Positions 8,618 to 15,939 of a stretch of 64,000 nt of DNA are shown in pieces. Made by a program: the position numbers and the translations under genes. This stretch comes from CAIYRG01 sp964494505 (GTDB lineage: Bacteria; Pseudomonadota; Alphaproteobacteria; Micropepsales; Micropepsaceae). The stretch lies in assembly GCA_964494505.1 (NCBI GenBank), contig CAZBRO010000021.1, positions 1 to 64,000 on the forward strand, in the 5' to 3' direction. Position 1 is the stretch's first letter; every line of letters begins with the position of its first letter. Below the pieces are notes generated by a model that saw only the letters and a program-made list of their open reading frames with translations, searched no databases and was not told where the DNA came from.

Positions 8618-8980
8618 CTAATTCTGCAACAGCGGAATGGTTTTTGGATCCGGCGGCTTCGGGAACGTGCTGATGTAGGAATAGATGTCGGCGGCCTGTT
8701 GATCTGTCAGCACCTTGTTGGTGAAGGGCGGCATCACGTTCCGTGGCGTGCGCACTTGCAGGATGAAGGCTTCCCACGCCGGCGGGTTGATGAGCTTGGG
8801 TCCGGCGCTTCCGCCCTGTCCCGCATAACCGTGACATTCGAAACAGCCGACCGTCTCGAACAAATGCTTGCCGCTGGCGGTGTCGCCTTTGGGCGCGCCC
8901 TGCGCGAATGCGGCCGTTGCGGAAAAGACGCCCGCAACGGCGATGACGGCGGCAGATGCAAAAGATTTGTACACTGACAT
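8618..8980 (-). CDS. Small exported class I c-type cytochrome
   Basis: 120 residues: a Sec signal peptide ending near ATAAFAQG, then a single-haem cytochrome c domain with the haem motif CFECH (about residues 46-50) and a distal Met candidate in PRNVMPPFTNKVLTDQQ before the final helix ADIYSYISTFP. It is expected to be periplasmic and to accept electrons from a neighbouring dehydrogenase or oxidase. It starts five bases after the stop of the Tat-exported thiamine-diphosphate enzyme, so the pair is co-transcribed and may be an enzyme with its electron acceptor. Confidence 0.9.
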   Translation of the reverse strand: MSVYKSFASAAVIAVAGVFSATAAFAQGAPKGDTASGKHLFETVGCFECHGYAGQGGSAGPKLINPPAWEAFILQVRTPRNVMPPFTNKVLTDQQAADIYSYISTFPKPPDPKTIPLLQN

Positions 8981-8985
8981 TCTCC

Positions 8986-10920
8986 TCAGCGCGGCTGCGA
9001 CACGACGTCGACCAGCGCGGGCTCGCCCTTCTTCACCACCGCGATGGCGCGCTGGATCGCCGGGCCGACATCGGCGGGATTGATGATCGGGCCCTCGCTA
9101 TAGACGCCCATCGACTTCGCGAGCGTCGAGAAATCGATGTTCGGATGGTCGATGGTGGTACCGATATGGGCGCGGTCGATGCCGCGCTGATTGCGCTGAG
9201 CCATGCGCTGGACATGCATATATTCCTGATGCCAGGCGCGGTTGTTGTGGAGGACATAGAGGATCGGAATCTGGTGATGCGCAGCCGTCCACAGCACGCC
9301 CGGCGACATCATGAAATCGCCATCGCCATTGAGTGAGACGGTAATGCGGCCAGTGCCCTTATTGGCGAGGGCTGCACCCAGGGCGGCCGGCGCGTTGTAG
9401 CCGACGCCGCCGCCGACCGAACCACCGATGGAATTGTAGTGCTTCTGCATGTCCCACAGCCGATAGGGCCAGTTGGACAGGAAGGTCACTTCCGAAGCCA
9501 TGGTCCAATCTTCGTGCTGGATGTGGTTCCAGACCTCGGCCGAGAGGCGCGCGGTCGAGATTGGGCTCGCATCCCAGCCGAGAGCGGCATCGGCATGCGC
9601 GGCAACCAGGAATTTCGCCCCGGCTTCTTTCAACTTGGCGCCGCGATCGCCGGCAACCGCCTTACGCGCGGGCGTCATTTCCTTTTCGATCGCCTGGATC
9701 AACCACGGCAGCGAGCTTTCCGCATCGCCCGCGATGCCGATATCGGCCGCCTGATAGCGCTCATATTCGGCCGTGTTCGCCTTGATGTTGGTGTCGGTGG
9801 TGCCGAGCACGATGACCTTTGCGCCGGCGCGCATCTTCGGTTGCGCCGGACGGCCGATCAGGTCGTCGACATTGTTGAGCGTGCCGTAGAGGTCCATCGG
9901 CTCGAGCGCGAGGATCACGTCGGCCTGACGGATCATGGCCGCACCCCGGATCGAATGATTCAGCGGATGGCGGTTCGGCATGTTCATGCGGTTGCGCTCG
10001 TCCACCACGGGCGCGTTCAGCGTCTCCGCCAGGCGCACAAGATTCTTCGGGCCTGCTTCGCTGCGCGTGTAGCGGCCCGCGACGATGACCGGATTTTCCG
10101 CGGCCACCAGCAGTTTGGCGGCTTCGGCAAGGGCGTTGGGGTCACCCACCGGCTGGGAACGTTGACGCAGCTTGGGGATGAACAGCTTACGCTCCGGTTC
10201 GATCTCTTCTTCTTGCTGATCGGCGTCGATCACCACCAGCACCGGCCCAAACGGGGCCGTGGTGGCGAGGTCGTAGGCGCGCACCATGCCTTCGGCGAAA
10301 TCCTGAAGGTTGGCAGCCTGGTCGTCCCATTTGGTGTAGTCGCGCACCATGATGGCCTGGTCATGCGCGCTGTGCGCCCATTCCACGCCGGGGCGGCGCT
10401 GCGTGCCCTGCCCAACATTGCCGGCCATCACGAGCGCTGGCGCTTGATCGCAGAAGCAATTGTAGATCGCCATCGAGGAATGCTGCAGGCCGACCACGCC
10501 ATGGACCATGGTGGCCATCGGCTTCCCCGCGATCTTGGAGTAGCCATGGGCCATCGCAACGGAGGCTTCTTCATGAATCGTGGTGATGAACTCGGGCTTC
10601 GAGTTCATGCCGTAATTGATGATCGATTCCTGCAAGCCGCGAAAGGTCGAGCCCGGTGTGGAGGCGACATAGTCGACGTTCAGCGATCTGAGGCAGTCCA
10701 CCATGAAATCGCCGCCGACTTTGTTGCTGGTGACGATTTTCTGGACTTCCTGAGGGGGCTTGGTGTCGCCCGCGGTCTGGGGCTTGGCGGGAACGGCGGC
10801 TTTGGCCGGCGTTTCGGCGGCAAGCGCCTTGCTGGCAGTGGCGAGTCCGATTACCGGCCCTGCGGCCACGGCTCCAGCGAGAAATTGGCGGCGTTTGATA
10901 TCTGGCGTCCTCTTCGACAC
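8986..10920 (-). CDS. Tat-exported thiamine-diphosphate-dependent enzyme (acetolactate synthase/benzoylformate decarboxylase-like)
   Basis: About 644 residues from a GTG at 10920, chosen because it places a twin-arginine signal (KRRQFLAGAVAAGPVIGLA) at the N-terminus behind a purine-rich AAGGGGACGGGA site. An upstream ATG at 10998 would bury it. After a Pro/Ala linker come the three ThDP-enzyme domains. The Pyr domain has the activating Glu in TTIHEEASVAMAHGYSK, a central domain carries VIVAGRYTRSEAG, and the PP domain has SLNGDGDFMMSP and ending VLHNN (the GDG...NN cofactor motif). The catalytic features look intact. Export of a folded ThDP enzyme is unusual; the cognate small cytochrome c follows directly. 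The substrate is unknown, with a 2-oxo acid or aldehyde most likely by family. Confidence 0.85.
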   Translation of the reverse strand: MSKRTPDIKRRQFLAGAVAAGPVIGLATASKALAAETPAKAAVPAKPQTAGDTKPPQEVQKIVTSNKVGGDFMVDCLRSLNVDYVASTPGSTFRGLQESIINYGMNSKPEFITTIHEEASVAMAHGYSKIAGKPMATMVHGVVGLQHSSMAIYNCFCDQAPALVMAGNVGQGTQRRPGVEWAHSAHDQAIMVRDYTKWDDQAANLQDFAEGMVRAYDLATTAPFGPVLVVIDADQQEEEIEPERKLFIPKLRQRSQPVGDPNALAEAAKLLVAAENPVIVAGRYTRSEAGPKNLVRLAETLNAPVVDERNRMNMPNRHPLNHSIRGAAMIRQADVILALEPMDLYGTLNNVDDLIGRPAQPKMRAGAKVIVLGTTDTNIKANTAEYERYQAADIGIAGDAESSLPWLIQAIEKEMTPARKAVAGDRGAKLKEAGAKFLVAAHADAALGWDASPISTARLSAEVWNHIQHEDWTMASEVTFLSNWPYRLWDMQKHYNSIGGSVGGGVGYNAPAALGAALANKGTGRITVSLNGDGDFMMSPGVLWTAAHHQIPILYVLHNNRAWHQEYMHVQRMAQRNQRGIDRAHIGTTIDHPNIDFSTLAKSMGVYSEGPIINPADVGPAIQRAIAVVKKGEPALVDVVSQPR

Positions 10921-11067
10921 GGTTCCCGTCCCCTTGAATTTAAGTGAGTGCCTTACGGCCGGAATAAGCCGAGAATATGAGGTCTTTACCACCCGCAAAA
11001 GTCAACGACAAGGTTGGGCTGTAAAATGCGGATCGTGCGCCGCGGGGTCTGAACCGTTTGAGATTGG

Positions 11068-12081
11068 TCATCGAATCGGGGGTGCGTAAAGGGCGCCGCC
11101 CTTGGTCCAAAGCCGGCTCAACCCGCGCGGCATCTTGGCGCGCGAATTATCGCCGAAATTGCGGTCGTAAATGTCCCCGTAATTGCCGACGGCCTGGACG
11201 ATGGCCGTCGTCCAGCCGGGGCTGAACGCGGCCGCGGTCTTGGGCGCTGGCGCCAAAAAGGCTTTCACATCCGGGTCGTCGCTCCCCCGCATGCGTTCGA
11301 GATTCCCGGCATTTATTCCCAGCTCCTCGGCATCGATCAGCGCGAAAATCGCCCAGCGCACGGCATCGAAAAATTCGTCATCGCCCTTGCGCAGCAGCGG
11401 CACCAGCGGCTCCTTGGTGATCTGCTGCGGCAGGATCGCGATATCCTCCGGGTGCGGAGCTTTACCAATGACGGCTTCGGCGAGTTCGGTCGAATCCGCC
11501 GATATGGCGTCGCATTCGCCTGCAAAGAATGCGTCCTCCGCATCCGCCCGGTGCTGCGTGACCTTCAGCTTCAGCACCCAATTACGGGCGCGAAAATAAC
11601 GCTGCAGCGCGGTCACAAATTCGGCATAGGTGTCGGAGGAGGCGCAGATGGTGTGCCCCACCAAACCCGCCGGCTCGGTGATATTCAGCTTTTTCGGCAC
11701 CAGGAAGCCTTGTCCGTCATAGATCAGGATCGGGCCGAAGCGGAGTCTCCCCGATATCTCGCGCCCCGACGTCCAGGTGAGGCCGCGCAGGACCAGGTCG
11801 ATATCGCGGTCGGCCGCGAAATTGACCAGTGTGTCGATAGGCTTGAAGCGGAGCTTTGCTGCGTCACCGAAGATCGCCGCGGCGATCGCCTTGCAGGTGT
11901 CGATATCGAAACCGCGCCATTGGCCCTTTGCGTCGCGCTGGGAAAATCCCGGCACGTCGGCGCCCACGCCGCAGGTGAGAAAGCCGCGCACCTTGATCGC
12001 ATCGAGCCGCTCGCCGGCCTGGCTTTCGCCGGAGAAAAGCAGCAGCGATAACACCGCTGCAATTCGTCCCAGTCCGTTCAT
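11068..12081 (-). CDS. Periplasmic amino-acid binding protein (AapJ-like), orphan
   Basis: 337 residues from the ATG at 12081, with a signal peptide ending near GESQAGE. The mature protein follows the general L-amino-acid binding protein AapJ/BztA pattern: VRGFLTCGVGADVPGFS, GFDIDTCKAIAAAIFGDA, DLVLRGLTWTSGRE, and the C-terminal AVGNYGDIYDRNFG. These proteins normally feed an ABC permease (AapQMP), but no permease or ATPase genes adjoin it here, so it may serve a distant transporter or deliver amino acids to the exported oxidase encoded next to it (inference). A 165-nt composite repeat begins 25 bases upstream of the start. Confidence 0.87.
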   Translation of the reverse strand: MNGLGRIAAVLSLLLFSGESQAGERLDAIKVRGFLTCGVGADVPGFSQRDAKGQWRGFDIDTCKAIAAAIFGDAAKLRFKPIDTLVNFAADRDIDLVLRGLTWTSGREISGRLRFGPILIYDGQGFLVPKKLNITEPAGLVGHTICASSDTYAEFVTALQRYFRARNWVLKLKVTQHRADAEDAFFAGECDAISADSTELAEAVIGKAPHPEDIAILPQQITKEPLVPLLRKGDDEFFDAVRWAIFALIDAEELGINAGNLERMRGSDDPDVKAFLAPAPKTAAAFSPGWTTAIVQAVGNYGDIYDRNFGDNSRAKMPRGLSRLWTKGGALYAPPIR

Positions 12082-12105
12082 TACCGTCCGCAAAGCCGTT
12101 TTCCG

Positions 12106-12270
12106 CTAGTGTCGTGGTTTCGAAGTTCGCTCCATTGTCGCTATCGGGCTCGGGCGAACTTCGAAAGCTGAAACAACACTAGAATCAATAAATAGCTAGT
12201 GTCCTCTCGATTCCGAAATTCGCGTGAGGCTGATATCGAGATGTGACGAATTTCGGAATCGGGACACTAG
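12106..12270 (+). repeat. Composite two-hairpin dispersed repeat, copy 1
   Basis: Two imperfect palindromes sit side by side. Hairpin A (12106-12182) has arms GTTTCGAAGTTCG / CGAACTTCGAAA and ends CTAGTG...CACTAG. Hairpin B (12196-12270) has arms CGATTCCGAAATTCG / CGAATTTCGGAATCG and ends CTAGTGTCC...GGACACTAG. The spacer is AATCAATAAATAG. The same A-spacer-B unit, including loop sequences such as GGCTGATATCGAGA, is present in reverse orientation at 54541-54705. It has no coding capacity and resembles a paired REP/BIME or miniature element. It fills the gap between two divergent genes. Confidence 0.9.
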
Positions 12271-12314
12271 CGCATTTGGAGAGCGAGTCCGGCCGATGAT
12301 AAAGAGAGCGCATC

Positions 12315-13757
12315 ATGGATCAAAGAGGCGCGCCTTTCGTCTGGCACCGCCGGCACCTGCTGCAGGCCGCGGGGGCGCTGGCGCTTTCGCCCCGGTTCGC
12401 GCGCGCGGCCGCCGCCGCGAAGCGCGCGGAATCAGTGCTCGTAGTGGGCGCCGGGCTTGCCGGGCTTGCCGCCGCCTACCGGCTCCGTGACGCAGGATAC
12501 CGCGTGACATTGATCGAGGCGCGCGGTGATCCGGGTGGCCGGGTGCGCACGCTCAGAAATTATTTCGACGACGGAATCTATGGCGAGTTGGGAGCGGCCC
12601 GGATCGCAGAGACACATGAATATGTGCTGCATTGGCTGAACGAGCTGGACCTCGGGCTCATCCCCTTCGCGCCGCAGGGAGCATCCATCCAGGCCATCGG
12701 AGGCAGGCGCGCTCGCACCGACGACGAGGCCCAGCGTGCCCTTATGGCGCCGGGGCTGAAGCGCGACGAGCGAGGGCTTTCGGCCGCCGCGTTGACGGTT
12801 AAATACCTTGCCGGCGTCCCGGAGGAACTCGGAAGTCCTGATCTCGATGTTTCCGATCCGCGCTGGCGGCCCTTCGATTCGGTGAGCTGGCCGCAATGGC
12901 TCGCTTCCCGCGGCGCGAGTCCAGCTGCCATCCAGATCATGAGCCTGGGAGGTGATTCGAGCGGCTTTTCCGCGCTGTTCCTGCTGCAGCAGATCATGCT
13001 GCACAAGGATTCCCGGCAATATTTCAAGATCGACGGCGGCATGGATCGCCTGCCGCGCGCGATGGCCGCCCGTCTCAAAGATGTGATCCGATTTAATTGC
13101 ATACTGACTCGGCTGGAACCGGGGCCGTCCGGCGTGCGCGCCACCTTCAAGACCGCCGATAAGAGCGAGACCATGACCGTGGACCGGGCGGTCCTTGCCC
13201 TTCCCTTTTCGATGCTCCGCCAGGTCACCATCGATCCGCCTTTCTCCTCCCCAAAAACGGGTGCCATCCGCACGCTGACCTATTTCCAGGCGACGCGGTT
13301 CCTGCTGCAGACAAGAAGCCGCTTCTGGGAGCGGCAGCGGCTGACCGGGGGGGCCCGGACGGATGCGCCCGCCGACATCTGGGACATGAGCTACGGCCAG
13401 AAGGGCGCCCGTGGGCTGATCTCATTAACCACGGGAAACAGTACGATCCAGCAAAGGCTTAGGCCCCTACCCGAAACCGCCCGGACGCGGTTCGGCATCA
13501 GTCTCGCGAGCGAAGCCTTCCCCGAAATCGAACAGGAGCTTCAGAAATCCTTCGTCCAAAGCTGGGCCGAAGACCCGTTCGCGCGAGGCGCCTTTACCGT
13601 GTTCCATCCCGGTGAAATGGCGCGCTTTGTTCCCGTCATCGGACGCGCCGAGGGCTGGGTCCATTTCGCTGGCGAGCACACCGCGCCTTGGAACGGCTGG
13701 ATGGAGGGGGCGCTCCAGTCAGGCGAGCGCGCGGCCCAAGAGATTTTGCAAACGTGA
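12315..13757 (+). CDS. Tat-exported flavin monoamine oxidase family protein
   Basis: 480 residues. The N-terminus has a twin-arginine-like signal (HRRHLLQAAGALALSP, then an Ala-rich cleavage region). The Rossmann FAD motif follows at about residue 40 (VLVVGAGLAGLAAAYRL...IEARGDPGGRV), with the GG doublet. The C-terminal FAD-contacting block reads GWVHFAGEHTAPWNGWMEGALQSGERAA, typical of MAO and L-amino-acid oxidases. No Cys for covalent 8-alpha-cysteinyl FAD is evident there. It should oxidise a primary amine or L-amino acid, outside the cytoplasm if the Tat call is right. The neighbouring orphan amino-acid binding protein and ThDP enzyme make an amino-acid substrate plausible. Confidence 0.86.
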   Translation: MDQRGAPFVWHRRHLLQAAGALALSPRFARAAAAAKRAESVLVVGAGLAGLAAAYRLRDAGYRVTLIEARGDPGGRVRTLRNYFDDGIYGELGAARIAETHEYVLHWLNELDLGLIPFAPQGASIQAIGGRRARTDDEAQRALMAPGLKRDERGLSAAALTVKYLAGVPEELGSPDLDVSDPRWRPFDSVSWPQWLASRGASPAAIQIMSLGGDSSGFSALFLLQQIMLHKDSRQYFKIDGGMDRLPRAMAARLKDVIRFNCILTRLEPGPSGVRATFKTADKSETMTVDRAVLALPFSMLRQVTIDPPFSSPKTGAIRTLTYFQATRFLLQTRSRFWERQRLTGGARTDAPADIWDMSYGQKGARGLISLTTGNSTIQQRLRPLPETARTRFGISLASEAFPEIEQELQKSFVQSWAEDPFARGAFTVFHPGEMARFVPVIGRAEGWVHFAGEHTAPWNGWMEGALQSGERAAQEILQT

Positions 13758-13902
13758 ATTCTGCAACAATAAGCTGCGAACGGAGCGCTGTTCCCTTTCT
13801 GCGCCGTTGGTAAGTTGAGCAATCCTCTTATATACTGTCGTGGACTGGTCCGAATATGAGAGACGCGGAAGGACCACGCGCAAGCTGACGGAAGAGGCGG
13901 AT

Positions 13903-14343
13903 ATGAAGAGAACATCGTTGATCGGCATGGGCGGCATCGCCGTATTGGGATTTGCCGCAAGCGCTCTTACATCGTTGCCGGCCCTGGCTAATGGCGGCGA
14001 TTTCTTCAACGAATTGTCGGAAAGCTGGGGCGCTAACAGCGACACCGGCACGCCGTTCTTCGGCTGGGTGCGCGACGTCAAGGGCAAGCCCATTCCGCGC
14101 GCCATCGTGACGGCAACCGTCGTCGGCGGTGTGGACGGACAGGCCGTGACCATCATCTCGGACAATCTCGGCCACTACAAAATTCCGGGCCTCGGGAAGG
14201 ATGTGAACGCCAAGACCGTTCTGATCGAATGCGCCAAGGCCGGCTATCGCACGATCGCGCAGGACCGCCGCGTTCTCCGCACGATGCCGAAAGCGCCCAT
14301 CGAAGTCGACTGCAAGCTGCAGTCCGCAGCCCCGGTCAGCTGA
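13903..14343 (+). CDS. Secreted carboxypeptidase regulatory-like (beta-sandwich) protein, paralogue 1
   Basis: 146 residues from the ATG at 13903, which follows GAGGCGG and places a signal peptide first (KRTSLIGMGGIAVLGFAAS...PALANGG). The mature part begins NGGDFFNELSESW and contains a CarboxypepD_reg/transthyretin-like fold: FFGWVRDVKGKPIPRAIVTA, then SDNLGHYKIPGL and a C-terminal KAGYRTIAQDRRVLRT. It is clearly paralogous to the protein at 15433-15855, which shares NGGDFFEEL, FGFVRDSKGK, DNMGHYRIPG and RDRRLLRSAPNAPIE. These domains usually mediate stability or binding rather than catalysis. A terminator follows it. Confidence 0.82.
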   Translation: MKRTSLIGMGGIAVLGFAASALTSLPALANGGDFFNELSESWGANSDTGTPFFGWVRDVKGKPIPRAIVTATVVGGVDGQAVTIISDNLGHYKIPGLGKDVNAKTVLIECAKAGYRTIAQDRRVLRTMPKAPIEVDCKLQSAAPVS

Positions 14344-14364
14344 ACTATTTGAAAGCTTCCGAAG

Positions 14365-14409
14365 AGGCGCGTGAGGAGAGAGAACCTCCTTGCGCGCCTT
14401 TCTCTTTTC
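14365..14409 (+). terminator. Probable Rho-independent terminator
   Basis: AGGCGCG (14365-14371) pairs with CGCGCCT (14393-14399), reinforced inside by AGGAG/CTCCT, and is followed by the T-rich TTCTCTTTTC. It lies 22 bases after the stop of the first carboxypeptidase-regulatory-like gene. Confidence 0.65.
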
Positions 14410-14546
14410 TCGAAATTCGATTGCAAACGCAGAAGAGCTTCGGGCATCATTGCGAGAGGATTATTCGCGCCATGGAACAGATGATACGCCTGAACCTGGG
14501 GGAGAACGGGTTACTGAGCGTCTTATAATCAATCGGGGGAGGACGA

Positions 14547-15002
14547 ATGGACACCGCACTATTGATCATTCACAGCGTGTGCGCGCTATTCCTCATTGGC
14601 GCGATCACGCATCAGGCGTTGGGCGTATTCTGGCCCCGTCAGCCGGGACAAACCGATTTCGTCGCCAAGGCACGCGGCATCAACCCTGCCGGCTATGTCA
14701 CCGCGATCATGGTGCTCTATGTGGTGACCTTCTTGCTCGGCGCATACATCTATCCGGTCTACCGGGTTTATGTGCGCCCGCCTCTGCAGGACCTCATGCT
14801 GACCTATGCCATCGGCCTGTTCGAGATCAAAGAGAACTTCGCCGCCATCGGCCTGGCCATGCTTCCGGCCTATTGGTACTTCTGGAAAAAGGCGCCGGAA
14901 TACACCACGACCCGCAAGGCGATGGTCGCCATCTACTTCCTCACCATCTGGTATAATTTCATCGCAGGTCACTTGCTCAACAATGTGAGAGGATTTGCCT
15001 GA
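14547..15002 (+). CDS. Small four-helix membrane protein of unknown function
   Basis: 151 residues with four hydrophobic helices (about residues 4-25, 48-70, 85-110 and 125-145). His and aromatic residues are frequent (IIHSVCALFLIGAITHQALG; YFLTIWYNFIAGHLLNN), a pattern seen in small haem- or quinone-binding membrane subunits, but no recognised signature is present, so I give no function. The stop overlaps the start of the next membrane gene by one base (TGATG), so the two are translationally coupled. Both sit between two paralogous secreted beta-sandwich proteins. Confidence 0.72.
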   Translation: MDTALLIIHSVCALFLIGAITHQALGVFWPRQPGQTDFVAKARGINPAGYVTAIMVLYVVTFLLGAYIYPVYRVYVRPPLQDLMLTYAIGLFEIKENFAAIGLAMLPAYWYFWKKAPEYTTTRKAMVAIYFLTIWYNFIAGHLLNNVRGFA

Positions 15003-15385
15003 TGAACAGAATCGCTTCGCGGGCCTTCCCAGGCTTTGCCATCGGCTTCACGCTGTATTATGCGCCCGCCTATTCCTTCACCGGGGCAACCTCGAGCTTC
15101 ACCTGGCCGCTGTTCACGTATTTTCCGGCTATCGGACAATGGAACTGGGGATTAGTTCCCGGTAACGACAATATCGGCCCGCCGATGTGGTGGTATGGCT
15201 GGATCTTGTCGGCCGTGGTGGTTGGGCTGATCTTCGCCGTGATCGCGATGCTGCTGCCGGAAAAGGCAGTCCAGAAAACCTTGGCGACGCTCGTTTGGGT
15301 CGTTCCGATCCTTGCCTTCATCTTCCTGTTGAATTGGGAACTGCCCTGGTTCGTCCCCGACTGGAAGCCGATCTGGTTTAGCTGA
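15002..15385 (+). CDS. Small three-helix membrane protein of unknown function
   Basis: 127 residues with hydrophobic segments near residues 8-25, 60-82 and 93-112. The protein is rich in Trp and Pro (FTWPLFTYFPAIGQWNWG, GPPMWWYGWILSAVVVG, NWELPWFVPDWKPIWFS), which suggests interfacial packing against a partner. I do not recognise the family. It is coupled to the upstream four-helix membrane gene, and a second carboxypeptidase-regulatory-like gene follows 47 bases later. The pair looks like the membrane anchor or electron-transfer part of the cluster (inference). Confidence 0.7.
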   Translation: MNRIASRAFPGFAIGFTLYYAPAYSFTGATSSFTWPLFTYFPAIGQWNWGLVPGNDNIGPPMWWYGWILSAVVVGLIFAVIAMLLPEKAVQKTLATLVWVVPILAFIFLLNWELPWFVPDWKPIWFS

Positions 15386-15432
15386 GATTCGCCCTATATA
15401 ATGCTTGGTGCACGCGTCGTCGGAGACGAGCG

Positions 15433-15855
15433 ATGAGAGCGAGTCTTTTGGTTTATGCCTCGATTGCCGCAGGGTTGGCGGCAAGCACGCCCGTAATGGC
15501 CAATGGAGGCGACTTCTTCGAGGAACTGACCGCCACCTGGAACCAGAATCATACCGACGATGGCGTTCCCTATTTCGGCTTCGTGCGCGATTCAAAGGGC
15601 AAGACCATCGCCAACGCGACCATCATGGCGACGACTCCCACCGGGTCGAGCTTCGTGGTTCAGGCCGACAACATGGGTCATTACCGCATTCCGGGCTTCT
15701 CCAAGAGGGTGGACGCGAAGAAGGTGGTGGTGACTTGCAGCAAGGCTGGATACCGGCTGGTTGCGCGCGACCGCAGGCTGTTGCGCAGCGCACCCAACGC
15801 GCCCATCGAGACCAATTGCGTGCTCGCCCCCGACGTCAACAAGCCGGCGGCATAA
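15433..15855 (+). CDS. Secreted carboxypeptidase regulatory-like (beta-sandwich) protein, paralogue 2
   Basis: 140 residues with a signal peptide (LLVYASIAAGLAASTPVMANGG) followed by NGGDFFEELTATW and a CarboxypepD_reg-like fold (YFGFVRDSKGKTIANATIMA, DNMGHYRIPGFSK, CSKAGYRLVARDRRLLRS). It shares most conserved positions with the protein at 13903-14343, so the two arose by duplication and now bracket the two small membrane genes. The same fold also forms the N-terminus of the convergent three-module protein (ISDEKGHYAFP). A binding or scaffold role outside the cytoplasmic membrane is likely; no catalytic residues are evident. Confidence 0.82.
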   Translation: MRASLLVYASIAAGLAASTPVMANGGDFFEELTATWNQNHTDDGVPYFGFVRDSKGKTIANATIMATTPTGSSFVVQADNMGHYRIPGFSKRVDAKKVVVTCSKAGYRLVARDRRLLRSAPNAPIETNCVLAPDVNKPAA

Positions 15856-15860
15856 CAACC

Positions 15861-15930
15861 GCGAATAGCGAGTAGCGAATAGAAAAATGGCGAATAGGGT
15901 TTCCCCTATTCGCCATTCGCGATTTGGCTA
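15861..15930. repeat. GCGAATAG repeat tract with a perfect hairpin between convergent genes
   Basis: GCGAATAG recurs at 15861, 15875 and 15890, with GCGAGTAG between the first two. The perfect 14-bp inverted repeat 15886-15899 / 15904-15917 (arm AATGGCGAATAGGG, loop TTTC) follows. It sits exactly between two convergent genes and may act as a bidirectional terminator or mRNA-stabilising hairpin, although no T-run follows. Confidence 0.7.
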
Positions 15931-15939
15931 TTGGCCAGA

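Noticed and set aside
9439..10947. A 502-codon plus-strand open frame opposite the ThDP enzyme
   Set aside because: The antisense translation has no domain, while the minus strand shows intact ThDP-enzyme motifs and a Tat signal.
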